DNA of 64,000 nt from Polaromonas sp047303325 (GTDB lineage Bacteria; Pseudomonadota; Gammaproteobacteria; Burkholderiales; Burkholderiaceae_C), in contig NZ_JBKBEX010000003.1 of the NCBI RefSeq assembly GCF_047303325.1, forward strand, positions 1 through 64,000, read 5' to 3'. The number at the start of each line of letters is the position of its first letter. Positions within the stretch are counted from its first letter, which is position 1. Positions 34,309 through 42,986 of this stretch are shown here, piece by piece. A program made the translations under genes and the position numbers. The notes below the pieces were generated by a model. It was not told where the DNA came from and did not search any database. It was given only the letters and a program-made list of their open reading frames with translations.

Positions 34309-34878
34309 ATGCTGAGCTTTGACGACATCGAACGACTCTTCGAAGAGCGCGGCGGCGAACAATATAGCGGCGAGCCCGTGACGCAGCTGCAGCACGCGCT
34401 GCAGACGGCCGCATTGGCTGAGGCCGAAGGCGCTGGCGATGCGCTGGTCACCGCTGCCTTGCTGCACGACTTGGGCCATTTGCTGCACGACCTGGGCGAG
34501 ACGCCTTCGCTGCGTGGTGTGGACGATGTACACCAGTACCGTGCATTGCCGTTTTTGCGCGGGCTTTTCCCGGATGCGGTGCTGGATGCGATCAAGCTGC
34601 ATGTGGATGCCAAGCGCTACCTGTGCGCGGCCCGGCGTGGCTACCATTCCAGCCTCTCGGCGGATTCCAAGCGCAGCCTGTTGCTGCAGGGCGGCATTTT
34701 TACGGCCGAGGAAGCTGCGCGTTTCATGGCCCAGCCCGGTGCGCAAGACGCGGTAAAACTGCGTCTCTGGGACGACCTCGCGAAGGACGCCAACAAGGCC
34801 ACGCCGCCGCTGGCGCATTACCTGGCGCGGGCCCGGCGTTGCGCCCTTCCCGCCGCAGAGCCTTCGCTTGCCGCCTGA
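34309..34878 (+). CDS. PhnZ-like HD-domain phosphonate oxygenase
   Basis: A 189-residue HD-domain protein of the type associated with phosphonate operons. PhnZ is a mixed-valence di-iron oxygenase that cleaves 2-amino-1-hydroxyethylphosphonate to glycine and phosphate. Metal and substrate residues known from PhnZ are present with matching spacing: Tyr19, Glu22, His29, His53-Asp54, His57, His75, His98, Lys102, Asp155. GAGGAA precedes its ATG. Its usual partner, the 2-oxoglutarate dioxygenase PhnY*, is not in this window. It may process hydroxylated 2-AEP imported directly, or work with a PhnY* elsewhere. Confidence 0.85.
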   Translation: MLSFDDIERLFEERGGEQYSGEPVTQLQHALQTAALAEAEGAGDALVTAALLHDLGHLLHDLGETPSLRGVDDVHQYRALPFLRGLFPDAVLDAIKLHVDAKRYLCAARRGYHSSLSADSKRSLLLQGGIFTAEEAARFMAQPGAQDAVKLRLWDDLAKDANKATPPLAHYLARARRCALPAAEPSLAA

Positions 34879-35725
34879 AGTCCTGGCCCTGACCTGGCCG
34901 GTGCTGTGCGCCGTGCTGTTCGGCGCGCTGCTGCACGCGGGCTGGAACGCGCTGGTCAAGTCCAGCGTCGACAAGTCCATGGACATGGCGGTGATCCACC
35001 TGATCGGTTCGGTGCTGGCCTTGCCGCTGGTGCTGATGGCCGGCCTGCCGCGCATGGAGGCTTGGCCTTTCATCGGCGCTTCGGTGCTGATCCACATCGG
35101 CTACTACATCGCCACCACGCAGGCCTACAAGCATGGCGACCTCGGGCTCACTTATCCGCTGATGCGCGGCGTGGCGCCGTTGCTGGTGGCGCTGTCGGCC
35201 ACCTTCACGCTGGGCGAAACTTTGACGCCGCTGGCCTGGGCCGGGATCATCGGCATCTGCGGCGGCGTGCTGGTGCTGGGCCTGAGCCGCCACGCGCTGC
35301 AAGCGCGCAAGGCCGTTGGCTTCGCGCTGGCCAATGCGGTCATCATCGCGATCTATACGGTGGTCGACGGGCTGGGTGTTCGGGCTTCGGGCAACGCGCT
35401 GCAATATGTCGCCGCGCTGTTCCTGCTCGACGGCTGGCCCTTCGGCCTCCTGATGATGGCGCGCCGCGGCCGTGCCATGGCCGACTACGCGCGCCATCGC
35501 TGGCCCGTGGCCACCGGTGGCGCGCTGGCTTCGCTGGGCTCTTACGGCATCGCGCTGTGGGCCATGACGCGGGCGCCCGTGGCCACGGTGGCGGCGCTGC
35601 GCGAAACCTCCGTGCTGTTCGCGGTGCTGCTCGGCTGCTGGCTGCTCAAGGAGACCTTCACGCTGCGCCGCTTTGCCGGCAGCTGTGCGATTGTGGGCGG
35701 CGTGATGGCGATACGTCTGGCCTAG
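34868..35725 (+). CDS. DMT/EamA-family transporter of phosphonate cluster
   Basis: An inner-membrane protein of 285 residues with about ten helices in two EamA halves. It starts with TTG at 34868, overlapping the end of the HD gene by 11 bases, and no ATG fits the first helix. A membrane protein of this kind recurs next to phosphonate catabolic genes in Burkholderiales, but its substrate is undetermined. It could export a by-product or import an organophosphonate. Confidence 0.83.
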   Translation: MPPEVLALTWPVLCAVLFGALLHAGWNALVKSSVDKSMDMAVIHLIGSVLALPLVLMAGLPRMEAWPFIGASVLIHIGYYIATTQAYKHGDLGLTYPLMRGVAPLLVALSATFTLGETLTPLAWAGIIGICGGVLVLGLSRHALQARKAVGFALANAVIIAIYTVVDGLGVRASGNALQYVAALFLLDGWPFGLLMMARRGRAMADYARHRWPVATGGALASLGSYGIALWAMTRAPVATVAALRETSVLFAVLLGCWLLKETFTLRRFAGSCAIVGGVMAIRLA

Positions 35726-35782
35726 TCCCCGATCCCGCCCCTGTTCGCCCGCGCTAGCCAGTTTTGATGTGAGGCCCGCACC

Positions 35783-38209
35783 ATGACCATCCCGACACTT
35801 CCCGGCCATGCAGAAATCATCATTGTGGGCGGCGGCATCGCCGGCTGCTCGGTGGCCTACCACCTGGCCAAAATGGGCAAGACAGATGTGCTGCTGCTCG
35901 AGCAGGGCAAGCTCACCAGCGGCACCACCTGGCACGCGGCCGGCCTGGTCGGCCAGATGCGGCCCAACCGCAACATGACGCAGATGAGCAAGTACGGCAT
36001 AGAGCTGTATGCCTCGCTGGAGGCGGAGACGGGCCTGGCCACCGGCTGGAAACAATGCGGCAGCGTCAATGTGGCGCGCACGCCCGAGCGCATGAAGGTG
36101 CTCAGGAAGCAGGTGGCCATGGCCAACAGCTTTGGCGTTGAATGCCACGAAATATCACCCCAGGAAGCCGGCGACAAATATCCCATCATGCGCACCGACG
36201 ACTTGCAGGGCGCGATCTGGCTGCCGGGCGATGGCAAGGCCAACCCGGCCGACCTGTGCATGTCGCTGGCCAAGGGCGCGCGCAATCGCGGCGTGAAGAT
36301 GCTGGAAGGCATCGAAGTGACGGGCGTCATCATCGAAAACGGCAGGGCCGTGGGCGTGCGCACCGCGCAGGGCGAGGTGCGCTGCGAGGTCCTCGTCAAC
36401 TGTGCCGGCCAATGGGCGCGGCAGTTCGGCAGGCTCGCGGGCGTGAACGTGCCGCTGTATTCGGCCGAGCATTTCTACATCGTCACCGGCAAGATTCCCG
36501 GGGTACACCCCATGCTGCCGGTGATGCGTGACCCCGACGGCTACATCTACTACAAGGAAGAAGTCGGCGGCCTGGTGATGGGCGGCTTCGAGCCGCAAGC
36601 CAAACCCTGGAGGATGGACCCGATTCCTTCGACCTTCCAGTTCGAATTGCTGGATGAAGACTGGGACCAGTTCGAGCCCCTGATGACCGCCGCGCTGCAC
36701 CGCACGCCCTGCCTGGAAACGGCCGAGGTCAAGATGCTGCTCAACGGCCCCGAAAGCTTCACGCCCGACGGCAACTTCATCCTGGGCGAAGCGCCCGAGC
36801 TGCGCAATTATTTTGTCTGCGCGGGTTTTAACTCGGCCGGCATTGCCAACAGCGGCGGCGCGGGCCGGCTCATGGCCGAATGGATAGTCGGCGGCGAGCC
36901 CGGCACCGACTTGTGGGACGTGGACATACGCCGCTTCGGCAGCTTCACCGGCAACCGCAAGGCCCTGGCCGAGCGCACCGGCGAAACCCTGGGCCTGCAT
37001 TACGCCATGCGCTGGCCGCGCCAGGAGCTGGAAACGGCAAGGCCGCTGCGCACCTCGCCGCTGTACGACATGCTGGCCGCCAGGGGGGCGGAGTTCGGCA
37101 GCAAGAATGGCTGGGAGCGGGCGAGCTATTTCAGGCCGGAAGGCGTGCCCAGGCCCGAACACACCCTGGGCAAACCCGGCTGGCTGCCCTGGATGATTGA
37201 AGAGCAGAAGGCCACACGCGAAACCGTGGCCCTCTACGACCAGACTTCGTTTTCCAAATACCTGCTGCAGGGCCGCGATGCGCTGGCCGTGCTGCAGCGC
37301 CTGTGCGCCAACGAGATGGATGTGCCCGTCGGCAAGATGGTTTACACCGCCATGCTCAACGAGCGCGGCGGTTTTGAAAGCGACCTCACGGTGATGCGGC
37401 AAGCCGTGGACCGCTTTATGGTCATCACCGGTTCGGCGCAAACCGTGCGCGACTTCGACTGGATCACGCGGCACATAGCCGACACCGAACACGCGGTGCT
37501 GACCGATGTGTCGGCGATGTATGCGGTGCTGTCGCTCATGGGCCCGAAAGCGCGCGAGCTGCTGGCGCTGGTCAGCCCCGACGACCTGTCGCCCGAGGCC
37601 TTGAAGTTTTCGTGGACAAAAGAAATAGACCTGGGCTTTGCGCGCGTGCGCGCGGCGCGCATGAGTTATGTGGGCGGGCCGGGCTTTGAGCTGTATGTGC
37701 CGGTTGAGATGGCGCGCCATGTCTACCTCGCGCTCATGGACGCCGGTCGGGCGCTGGGCATTCGCGACGCGGGCTATTACGCGCTGGATGCCTTGCGCAT
37801 AGAACAAGGCCGGCGTGCCTGGGGAGCGGAGCTTGGCCCGGACGAAACGCCGTGGGAGGCCGGGCTGGCCTTCAGCGTCAAACTGGACAAGCCGGCAGAC
37901 TTCATCGGCAAGGCCGCGCTGCTCAATTCACAGGGCTTGGCGTTGCGCAAGAAGCTGGTGACGCTGGTGTTCGATATGCCGGACGCCTTTGCCTGGGGCG
38001 GCGAGGCCATTGTGCTGGGAGGCCAGTCAGTGGGCGAGATCTCCTCGGTCGGCTGGAGCCCGCTGGCCGGGGCTTGCGTGGCCCTGGGCTATGTGCGCGG
38101 CGGTAGCGCGAACCATGCGCATGACGGAACGCCGGCGCAGATCGAGCTGTGGGGCGAGCGTGTGGGCGTGAAGCTGTACGACCGCTGGCCGCCTGCAAAA
38201 TCCGGTTGA
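35783..38209 (+). CDS. FAD-dependent oxidoreductase-GcvT fusion (dimethylglycine/sarcosine dehydrogenase-like)
   Basis: An 808-residue two-module enzyme. The N-terminal DAO-type flavin domain (about 8-375) has the dinucleotide motif IVGGGIAGCS and GTTWHAAGL, whose His is the usual covalent FAD site in this family. The C-terminal folate-binding GcvT-like half covers about 420-800. Such enzymes oxidatively demethylate N-methylglycines, passing the carbon to tetrahydrofolate. It lies 57 bases after the phosphonate DMT gene and is probably in that operon, so N-methylated 2-AEP or a methylated glycine derived from it is a possible substrate. That is inference. Confidence 0.87.
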   Translation: MTIPTLPGHAEIIIVGGGIAGCSVAYHLAKMGKTDVLLLEQGKLTSGTTWHAAGLVGQMRPNRNMTQMSKYGIELYASLEAETGLATGWKQCGSVNVARTPERMKVLRKQVAMANSFGVECHEISPQEAGDKYPIMRTDDLQGAIWLPGDGKANPADLCMSLAKGARNRGVKMLEGIEVTGVIIENGRAVGVRTAQGEVRCEVLVNCAGQWARQFGRLAGVNVPLYSAEHFYIVTGKIPGVHPMLPVMRDPDGYIYYKEEVGGLVMGGFEPQAKPWRMDPIPSTFQFELLDEDWDQFEPLMTAALHRTPCLETAEVKMLLNGPESFTPDGNFILGEAPELRNYFVCAGFNSAGIANSGGAGRLMAEWIVGGEPGTDLWDVDIRRFGSFTGNRKALAERTGETLGLHYAMRWPRQELETARPLRTSPLYDMLAARGAEFGSKNGWERASYFRPEGVPRPEHTLGKPGWLPWMIEEQKATRETVALYDQTSFSKYLLQGRDALAVLQRLCANEMDVPVGKMVYTAMLNERGGFESDLTVMRQAVDRFMVITGSAQTVRDFDWITRHIADTEHAVLTDVSAMYAVLSLMGPKARELLALVSPDDLSPEALKFSWTKEIDLGFARVRAARMSYVGGPGFELYVPVEMARHVYLALMDAGRALGIRDAGYYALDALRIEQGRRAWGAELGPDETPWEAGLAFSVKLDKPADFIGKAALLNSQGLALRKKLVTLVFDMPDAFAWGGEAIVLGGQSVGEISSVGWSPLAGACVALGYVRGGSANHAHDGTPAQIELWGERVGVKLYDRWPPAKSG

Positions 38210-38215
38210 GTTCTT

Positions 38216-39682
38216 TTATGCGCCCTCGGGCAAATCCATGCCGACAAAACGCACGGTGACACGTGTGCCCGGCGTTTGCGTATGGCCCGGCAAGGCGGCA
38301 TCCTCGATCGAAATCGTCGCGCCATGCTGCTTGGCGATCTCCAGCACGATCGCGAGACCCAGGCCCGAGCCGTCCACATTGGTGCCCAGCGCGCGGTAAA
38401 AAGGCTGGAACACCAGCTCGCGTTCCGACTCCAGGATGCCCGGCCCCGAGTCTTCCACCAGCAGCACCAGCACGCCGCTGAAACGGTCGGTCATCAGCCG
38501 CAGCGTGACCTGGCCTTTTTCGGGCGTGTAGTTGATGGCGTTATCCAGCAGGTTGCGCACCAGCTCCTTGAGCAGGGTCGCGTTGCCTTCGAGCTGCGTG
38601 GCCTGTTCGCCGGCATCGGGCCCGTCGTAGCCGAGGTCTATCTGCTTTTCGAGCGCGCGCGGCACCGAGTCGGCCATCACTTCCGAGACGATGTGCACCA
38701 GGTCGATATGCTGCTTGGCCAGGCTGCGGCCGGTGGTTTCCGCGCGCGCCAGGGCCAACAGCTGGTTGACGGTGTGGGTGGCGCGTATGCTGGCGCGGCC
38801 TATGTGCTTGAGCGACTTCTTGAGTTCGTCGGCATCGGTTTCGCGCTGCGCCAGGTCGGCCTGCATGCGCAGGCCCGCCAGCGGCGTCTTGAGCTGGTGG
38901 GCCGCGTCGGCCAGGAAGCGTTTTTGCGTGGTCAGCGAGACCTTGAGCCGGCTCAGCAGGTCGTTGATGGAGGACACCAGCGGCGCGACCTCCTCGGGTA
39001 CCGCGGTCTCGTCCAGCGGGCTCATGTCGTCGGACTTGCGCGCGCGTATGCGCTTTTCAAGCTGGGCCAGCGGCTTGATGCCGCGCACCAGCGCCAGCCA
39101 CACCAGCAGCACGGCCAGCGGCAGCGTGACGAACTGCGGCACCATGGTGCCCTTGACGATTTCGGTGGCCAGGGTCTTGCGTTTTTCCAGCGTCTCGGCC
39201 ACCTGCACCAGCACCATCGCCGGCTGCGAGCCGGCGGGCGCGGCCTTCACGTCCACCTTGAGCCAGGTGTAGGCCACGCGCACGTCCTCGCCCTGGATCA
39301 CGTCCTCGCGCAGCCGCACTTCGCCGTTGGTGGGCTTGTCTTCGTCAGGCGGCGCGGGCAGGTCGTGCTCGCCGCCCAGGTGCTCGCCCTGCGTGCCCAC
39401 CACCTGGTAGTAGACGAGGTCGGTGTCGTCGGCGCGCAGGATTTCGCGCGCGGGCGCCGTCAGGGTGAACTGCACCTGGTTGTTCTTGACCACCACCAGC
39501 TTGGCCAGCGCCTGTACGTTGTATTCGAGAGCGCGGTCGAAAGGCTTGCCCGCGATGTTCTGCGCCACCAGCCAGGTCAGCGCCAGGCTGATGGGCCACA
39601 GCAGCAGCAGCGGCGTGAGCATCCAGTCGAGGATCTCGCCGAAGAGGCTGCGGCGTTCGCGCTGGAAGAGTCTTAGAGCCAC
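38216..39682 (-). CDS. Sensor histidine kinase, TctE-like
   Basis: An inner-membrane histidine kinase of about 488 residues. A first helix lies at about 22-40 (LTPLLLLWPISLALTWLVA), a periplasmic domain to about 190, a second helix, then a HAMP region. The phosphoacceptor His is in DAAHQLKTPLAG and the ATPase has NLLDNAINYTP, DSGPGI and GSGLGLAI. It pairs with the OmpR-type regulator at 39826. A GTG at 39682 is chosen because an upstream GTG at 39709 lies within a dispersed repeat (copy 4); the true start is uncertain. The TctE-like family often senses tricarboxylates. Confidence 0.88.
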   Translation of the reverse strand: MALRLFQRERRSLFGEILDWMLTPLLLLWPISLALTWLVAQNIAGKPFDRALEYNVQALAKLVVVKNNQVQFTLTAPAREILRADDTDLVYYQVVGTQGEHLGGEHDLPAPPDEDKPTNGEVRLREDVIQGEDVRVAYTWLKVDVKAAPAGSQPAMVLVQVAETLEKRKTLATEIVKGTMVPQFVTLPLAVLLVWLALVRGIKPLAQLEKRIRARKSDDMSPLDETAVPEEVAPLVSSINDLLSRLKVSLTTQKRFLADAAHQLKTPLAGLRMQADLAQRETDADELKKSLKHIGRASIRATHTVNQLLALARAETTGRSLAKQHIDLVHIVSEVMADSVPRALEKQIDLGYDGPDAGEQATQLEGNATLLKELVRNLLDNAINYTPEKGQVTLRLMTDRFSGVLVLLVEDSGPGILESERELVFQPFYRALGTNVDGSGLGLAIVLEIAKQHGATISIEDAALPGHTQTPGTRVTVRFVGMDLPEGA

Positions 39683-39691
39683 AGAACTGTT

Positions 39692-39785
39692 TGCCCCCAC
39701 GCTCCCCACTTCGTGTGGTTCGCTGCCCCCCGAGGGGGCGCTGCGCCTGCGGCCCGGCGAGGCCGGTTCCGCGGCCCCTGCTGGA
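39692..39785 (-). repeat. Dispersed intergenic hairpin repeat, copy 4
   Basis: Inverted copy of the family, with CCGCGGAACCGGC, GGGCCGCAGGCGC, hairpin GCCCCCTCGGGGGGC, CACACGAAGTG, GTGGGGGC in the minus direction. It separates the response regulator from its kinase in the same operon and runs up to the probable kinase start. Confidence 0.84.
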
Positions 39786-39825
39786 AAATGCAGGGGTCGT
39801 TAGTGAGCAAACTTGGGGACATCGC

Positions 39826-40500
<675 letters not shown>

Positions 40501-40602
40501 GGTTGTCTCCAGATATCAGCCCCTTGTGTCCTGGGGCGATTGTGTGTTCCCGGACAAATTCTAGGCTTTTGTCGCCTCCGCTTTGCTGACACGGCAATGC
40601 AA

Positions 40603-41112
40603 TCAAGCGCCTGCATAAGCCTCCAGCCCCAGCGCCACCACGGTGGCCACATCATGCCCCACAGCCTGGCGAAATTCGTCCTCGGCCTGGCGCACCGCCT
40701 GGTGGAAGGCTTCCAGCCAGAGCAGGCCCGATTCGGTGAACATCACCCGGCGGGCACGTTTGTCGTGCGGATCGGGCTGGCGCGTGACCAGGCCCCAGGC
40801 CTCGCACTGGTCGACCAGGTCGCCCATGGCCTGCTTGCTCATGCCGGCGCTCAGCGCCAGGTCGGTCAGGCGCGAGCCGCCCACGGCCAGGTGGCGCGTG
40901 ATGTGGATGTGGGCGGCGCCGACCTGGTCGCGTGCCGCGAGGTTGGACAGCGCCAGCGGCACTTCCACGCTACTGGCCATCAGCGAGAGCACGCGTTCAT
41001 CGAAGCGGCGCAGCGCGTGGCCCATGAGCCGCCCCAGGTGGGTCTGCCGCCAGCCGGCCTCGGTCGCGCCGAAGGGGCTGGGCATCGGGCTTGGAAGTGT
41101 CGTTTCCGCCAT
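40603..41112 (-). CDS. MarR-family transcriptional regulator
   Basis: A 169-residue winged-helix regulator. The HTH includes LTDLALSAGMSKQAMGDLVDQCEAWGLV and the wing DPHDKRARRVMFTESG. Members usually repress efflux or catabolic genes and release DNA on binding a phenolic ligand or on oxidation. The ATG at 41112 is chosen; an ATG at 41142 is also in frame. It is divergent from recA across 164 bases, though no functional link to recA is known. Confidence 0.85.
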   Translation of the reverse strand: MAETTLPSPMPSPFGATEAGWRQTHLGRLMGHALRRFDERVLSLMASSVEVPLALSNLAARDQVGAAHIHITRHLAVGGSRLTDLALSAGMSKQAMGDLVDQCEAWGLVTRQPDPHDKRARRVMFTESGLLWLEAFHQAVRQAEDEFRQAVGHDVATVVALGLEAYAGA

Positions 41113-41207
41113 AAAAGCATGGTAATCCAGTTGATCAGGCAAACTGACTAAAAATAGGGTTTACTTATTTTTATAGCGCCCATAAAGTACTGATCATGCA
41201 TCCAGCG

Positions 41208-41223
41208 CTGTGATTAAAAGCAG
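41208..41223 (+). promoter_or_regulatory. Candidate LexA (SOS) box upstream of recA
   Basis: CTGTGATTAAAAGCAG fits the CTG-N10-CAG skeleton of LexA sites, with an AT-rich centre, 53 bases before the recA ATG. A second CTG-N10-CAG lies at 41190-41205 (weaker centre). A possible promoter, TTTACT (41160-41165) and TAAAGT (41183-41188) with a 17-base spacer, would place both boxes at the transcription start. Confidence 0.5.
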
Positions 41224-41276
41224 ATGCTGGAATCCAGGCAACAAGTTTTACATCATTGATTTTCAAGGAGTTTTTC

Positions 41277-42419
41277 ATGGAACTGACCAACAAGCTGAAC
41301 CCCGCCCAGAACCCCGTGCAAAGCGCCGCCCTGAACACCGAAAAGGCCAAGGCCCTGCAGGCCGCGCTGGCCCAGATCGAAAAGCAGTTCGGCAAAGGCA
41401 CCATCATGAAGCTGGGCGACGGCGAAGTGATTGAAGACATCCAGGTCGTTTCCACCGGTTCCCTGGGCCTGGACATCGCCCTGGGCGTGGGCGGCCTGCC
41501 GCGCGGCCGGGTGGTTGAAATCTACGGCCCGGAATCTTCGGGCAAGACCACGCTGACCCTGCAGGTCATCGCTGAAATGCAAAAACTGGGCGGCACCTGC
41601 GCTTTTGTGGACGCCGAGCACGCGCTGGACATCCAGTACGCGCAAAAGCTGGGCGTGAACCTGCAGGACCTGCTGATTTCCCAACCCGACACCGGTGAGC
41701 AGGCGCTTGAAATCGTCGACTCCCTGACCCGCTCCGGCGCGGTGGACCTGATCATCGTCGACTCGGTGGCGGCGCTCACGCCCAAGGCCGAGCTCGAAGG
41801 CGAAATGGGCGACTCGCTGCCCGGCCTGCAGGCCCGTTTGATGAGCCAGGCGCTGCGCAAGCTCACCGCCACCATCAAGAAGGCCAACTGCACGGTCATC
41901 TTCATCAACCAGATCCGCATGAAGATCGGCGTGATGTTCGGCTCGCCCGAAACCACCACAGGCGGCAACGCGCTGAAGTTCTACGCCTCGGTGCGCCTGG
42001 ACATCCGACGCATCGGCTCCATCAAGAAGGGCGAAGAGGTGATCGGCAACGAGACCCGCGTCAAGGTGGTCAAGAACAAGGTGGCCTCGCCCTTCAAGAC
42101 GGCGGAGTTCGACATTCTTTACGGCGAGGGCATCAGCCGCCTGGGCGAGGTGCTGGACCTGGGCGTGGCTGGCCACATCGTCGAGAAAGCCGGCGCCTGG
42201 TACGCCTTCAACGGCGAAAAAATCGGCCAGGGCCGCGACAATTCGCGTGAATTCCTCAAGGAAAACCCCGAACTCGCGATCGAGATCGAAAACAAGGTGC
42301 GCGAATCGCTGGGCATTCCGCTGGTGCAGGTTGCCGGCAGTGTCGACGCCCCGGCCGAAAAGCCGGCCAAGGCTGAAAAAGCCGAGAAGGCCGAAAAGCC
42401 CGCCAAGGCCGCAGCCTGA
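41277..42419 (+). CDS. recA: Recombinase RecA
   Basis: Filament-forming ATPase for homologous recombination and LexA cleavage. 380 residues. Walker A is GPESSGKTT, Walker B region LIIVDSVAAL, the L2-containing stretch NQIRMKIGVMFGSPETTTGG. The C-terminus is a Lys/Ala/Glu-rich tail. The ATG at 41277 is set by AAGGAG (41265-41270), 6 bases upstream. recX follows 73 bases downstream. Confidence 0.98.
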   Translation: MELTNKLNPAQNPVQSAALNTEKAKALQAALAQIEKQFGKGTIMKLGDGEVIEDIQVVSTGSLGLDIALGVGGLPRGRVVEIYGPESSGKTTLTLQVIAEMQKLGGTCAFVDAEHALDIQYAQKLGVNLQDLLISQPDTGEQALEIVDSLTRSGAVDLIIVDSVAALTPKAELEGEMGDSLPGLQARLMSQALRKLTATIKKANCTVIFINQIRMKIGVMFGSPETTTGGNALKFYASVRLDIRRIGSIKKGEEVIGNETRVKVVKNKVASPFKTAEFDILYGEGISRLGEVLDLGVAGHIVEKAGAWYAFNGEKIGQGRDNSREFLKENPELAIEIENKVRESLGIPLVQVAGSVDAPAEKPAKAEKAEKAEKPAKAAA

Positions 42420-42492
42420 TAGCTGGCAGCCAGCCTGGGAGCGTGAAGCAGCCGCCAAAAGGCAGTGCTTGCGCGGCCCGGGCCGATTGACC

Positions 42493-42984
42493 ATGGACAA
42501 GCCCTCAGATCGCAAACCCCCGAAACCCGCCACTCGAGCGGGTTTCGGCCTTTCGCTCAAGGGCCGTGCCTTGCGTTACCTGGCCGGGCGCGAGCATTCA
42601 CGCGCTGAGCTGGAACGCAAACTCGCGCCCCATGAGGAAACGCCGGGCCAGCTGGCCCAGGTGCTGGACGACTTGCAGGCCAAGGACTTCATCAGCGAGG
42701 CGCGTGTGGTCGAATCGGTGATCAACCGGCGCGCCGGCCGTTTTGGCGCGGCGCGCATCAAGCATGAATTGCTGGGCAAGGGCCTCAGCGCGGAGCGCGT
42801 GGCCGGCGCCATGGACAGCCTCAGGGGCAGCGAATTGGAGCGCGCCCGCGAGATCTGGCGCAAAAAATTCGAGGGGCCGGCGCCTGACGCGGCCGGCCGC
42901 GCCAAACAGATGCGTTTTCTGGCGGCGCGGGGCTTCGGCGGTGAAGTCATCCGCCGCGTCGTATCGCAGGCGGACGAGGACTGA
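42493..42984 (+). CDS. recX: Regulatory protein RecX
   Basis: Inhibitor/modulator of RecA filament extension, 163 residues made of RecX three-helix repeats (RALRYLAGREHSRAELERKL; FGAARIKHELLGKGLS; RAKQMRFLAARGFGGEVIRRV). Position directly after recA is the classical arrangement. The ATG at 42493 is the last Met before the conserved region; the 20-residue basic N-terminus is variable in the family. It ends 2 bases before the convergent argC stop. Confidence 0.93.
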   Translation: MDKPSDRKPPKPATRAGFGLSLKGRALRYLAGREHSRAELERKLAPHEETPGQLAQVLDDLQAKDFISEARVVESVINRRAGRFGAARIKHELLGKGLSAERVAGAMDSLRGSELERAREIWRKKFEGPAPDAAGRAKQMRFLAARGFGGEVIRRVVSQADED

Positions 42985-42986
42985 GC

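Noticed and set aside
41256..41276. Upstream TTG start for recA adding seven residues
   Set aside because: The ribosome site AAGGAG lies inside that extension and fits the ATG at 41277.
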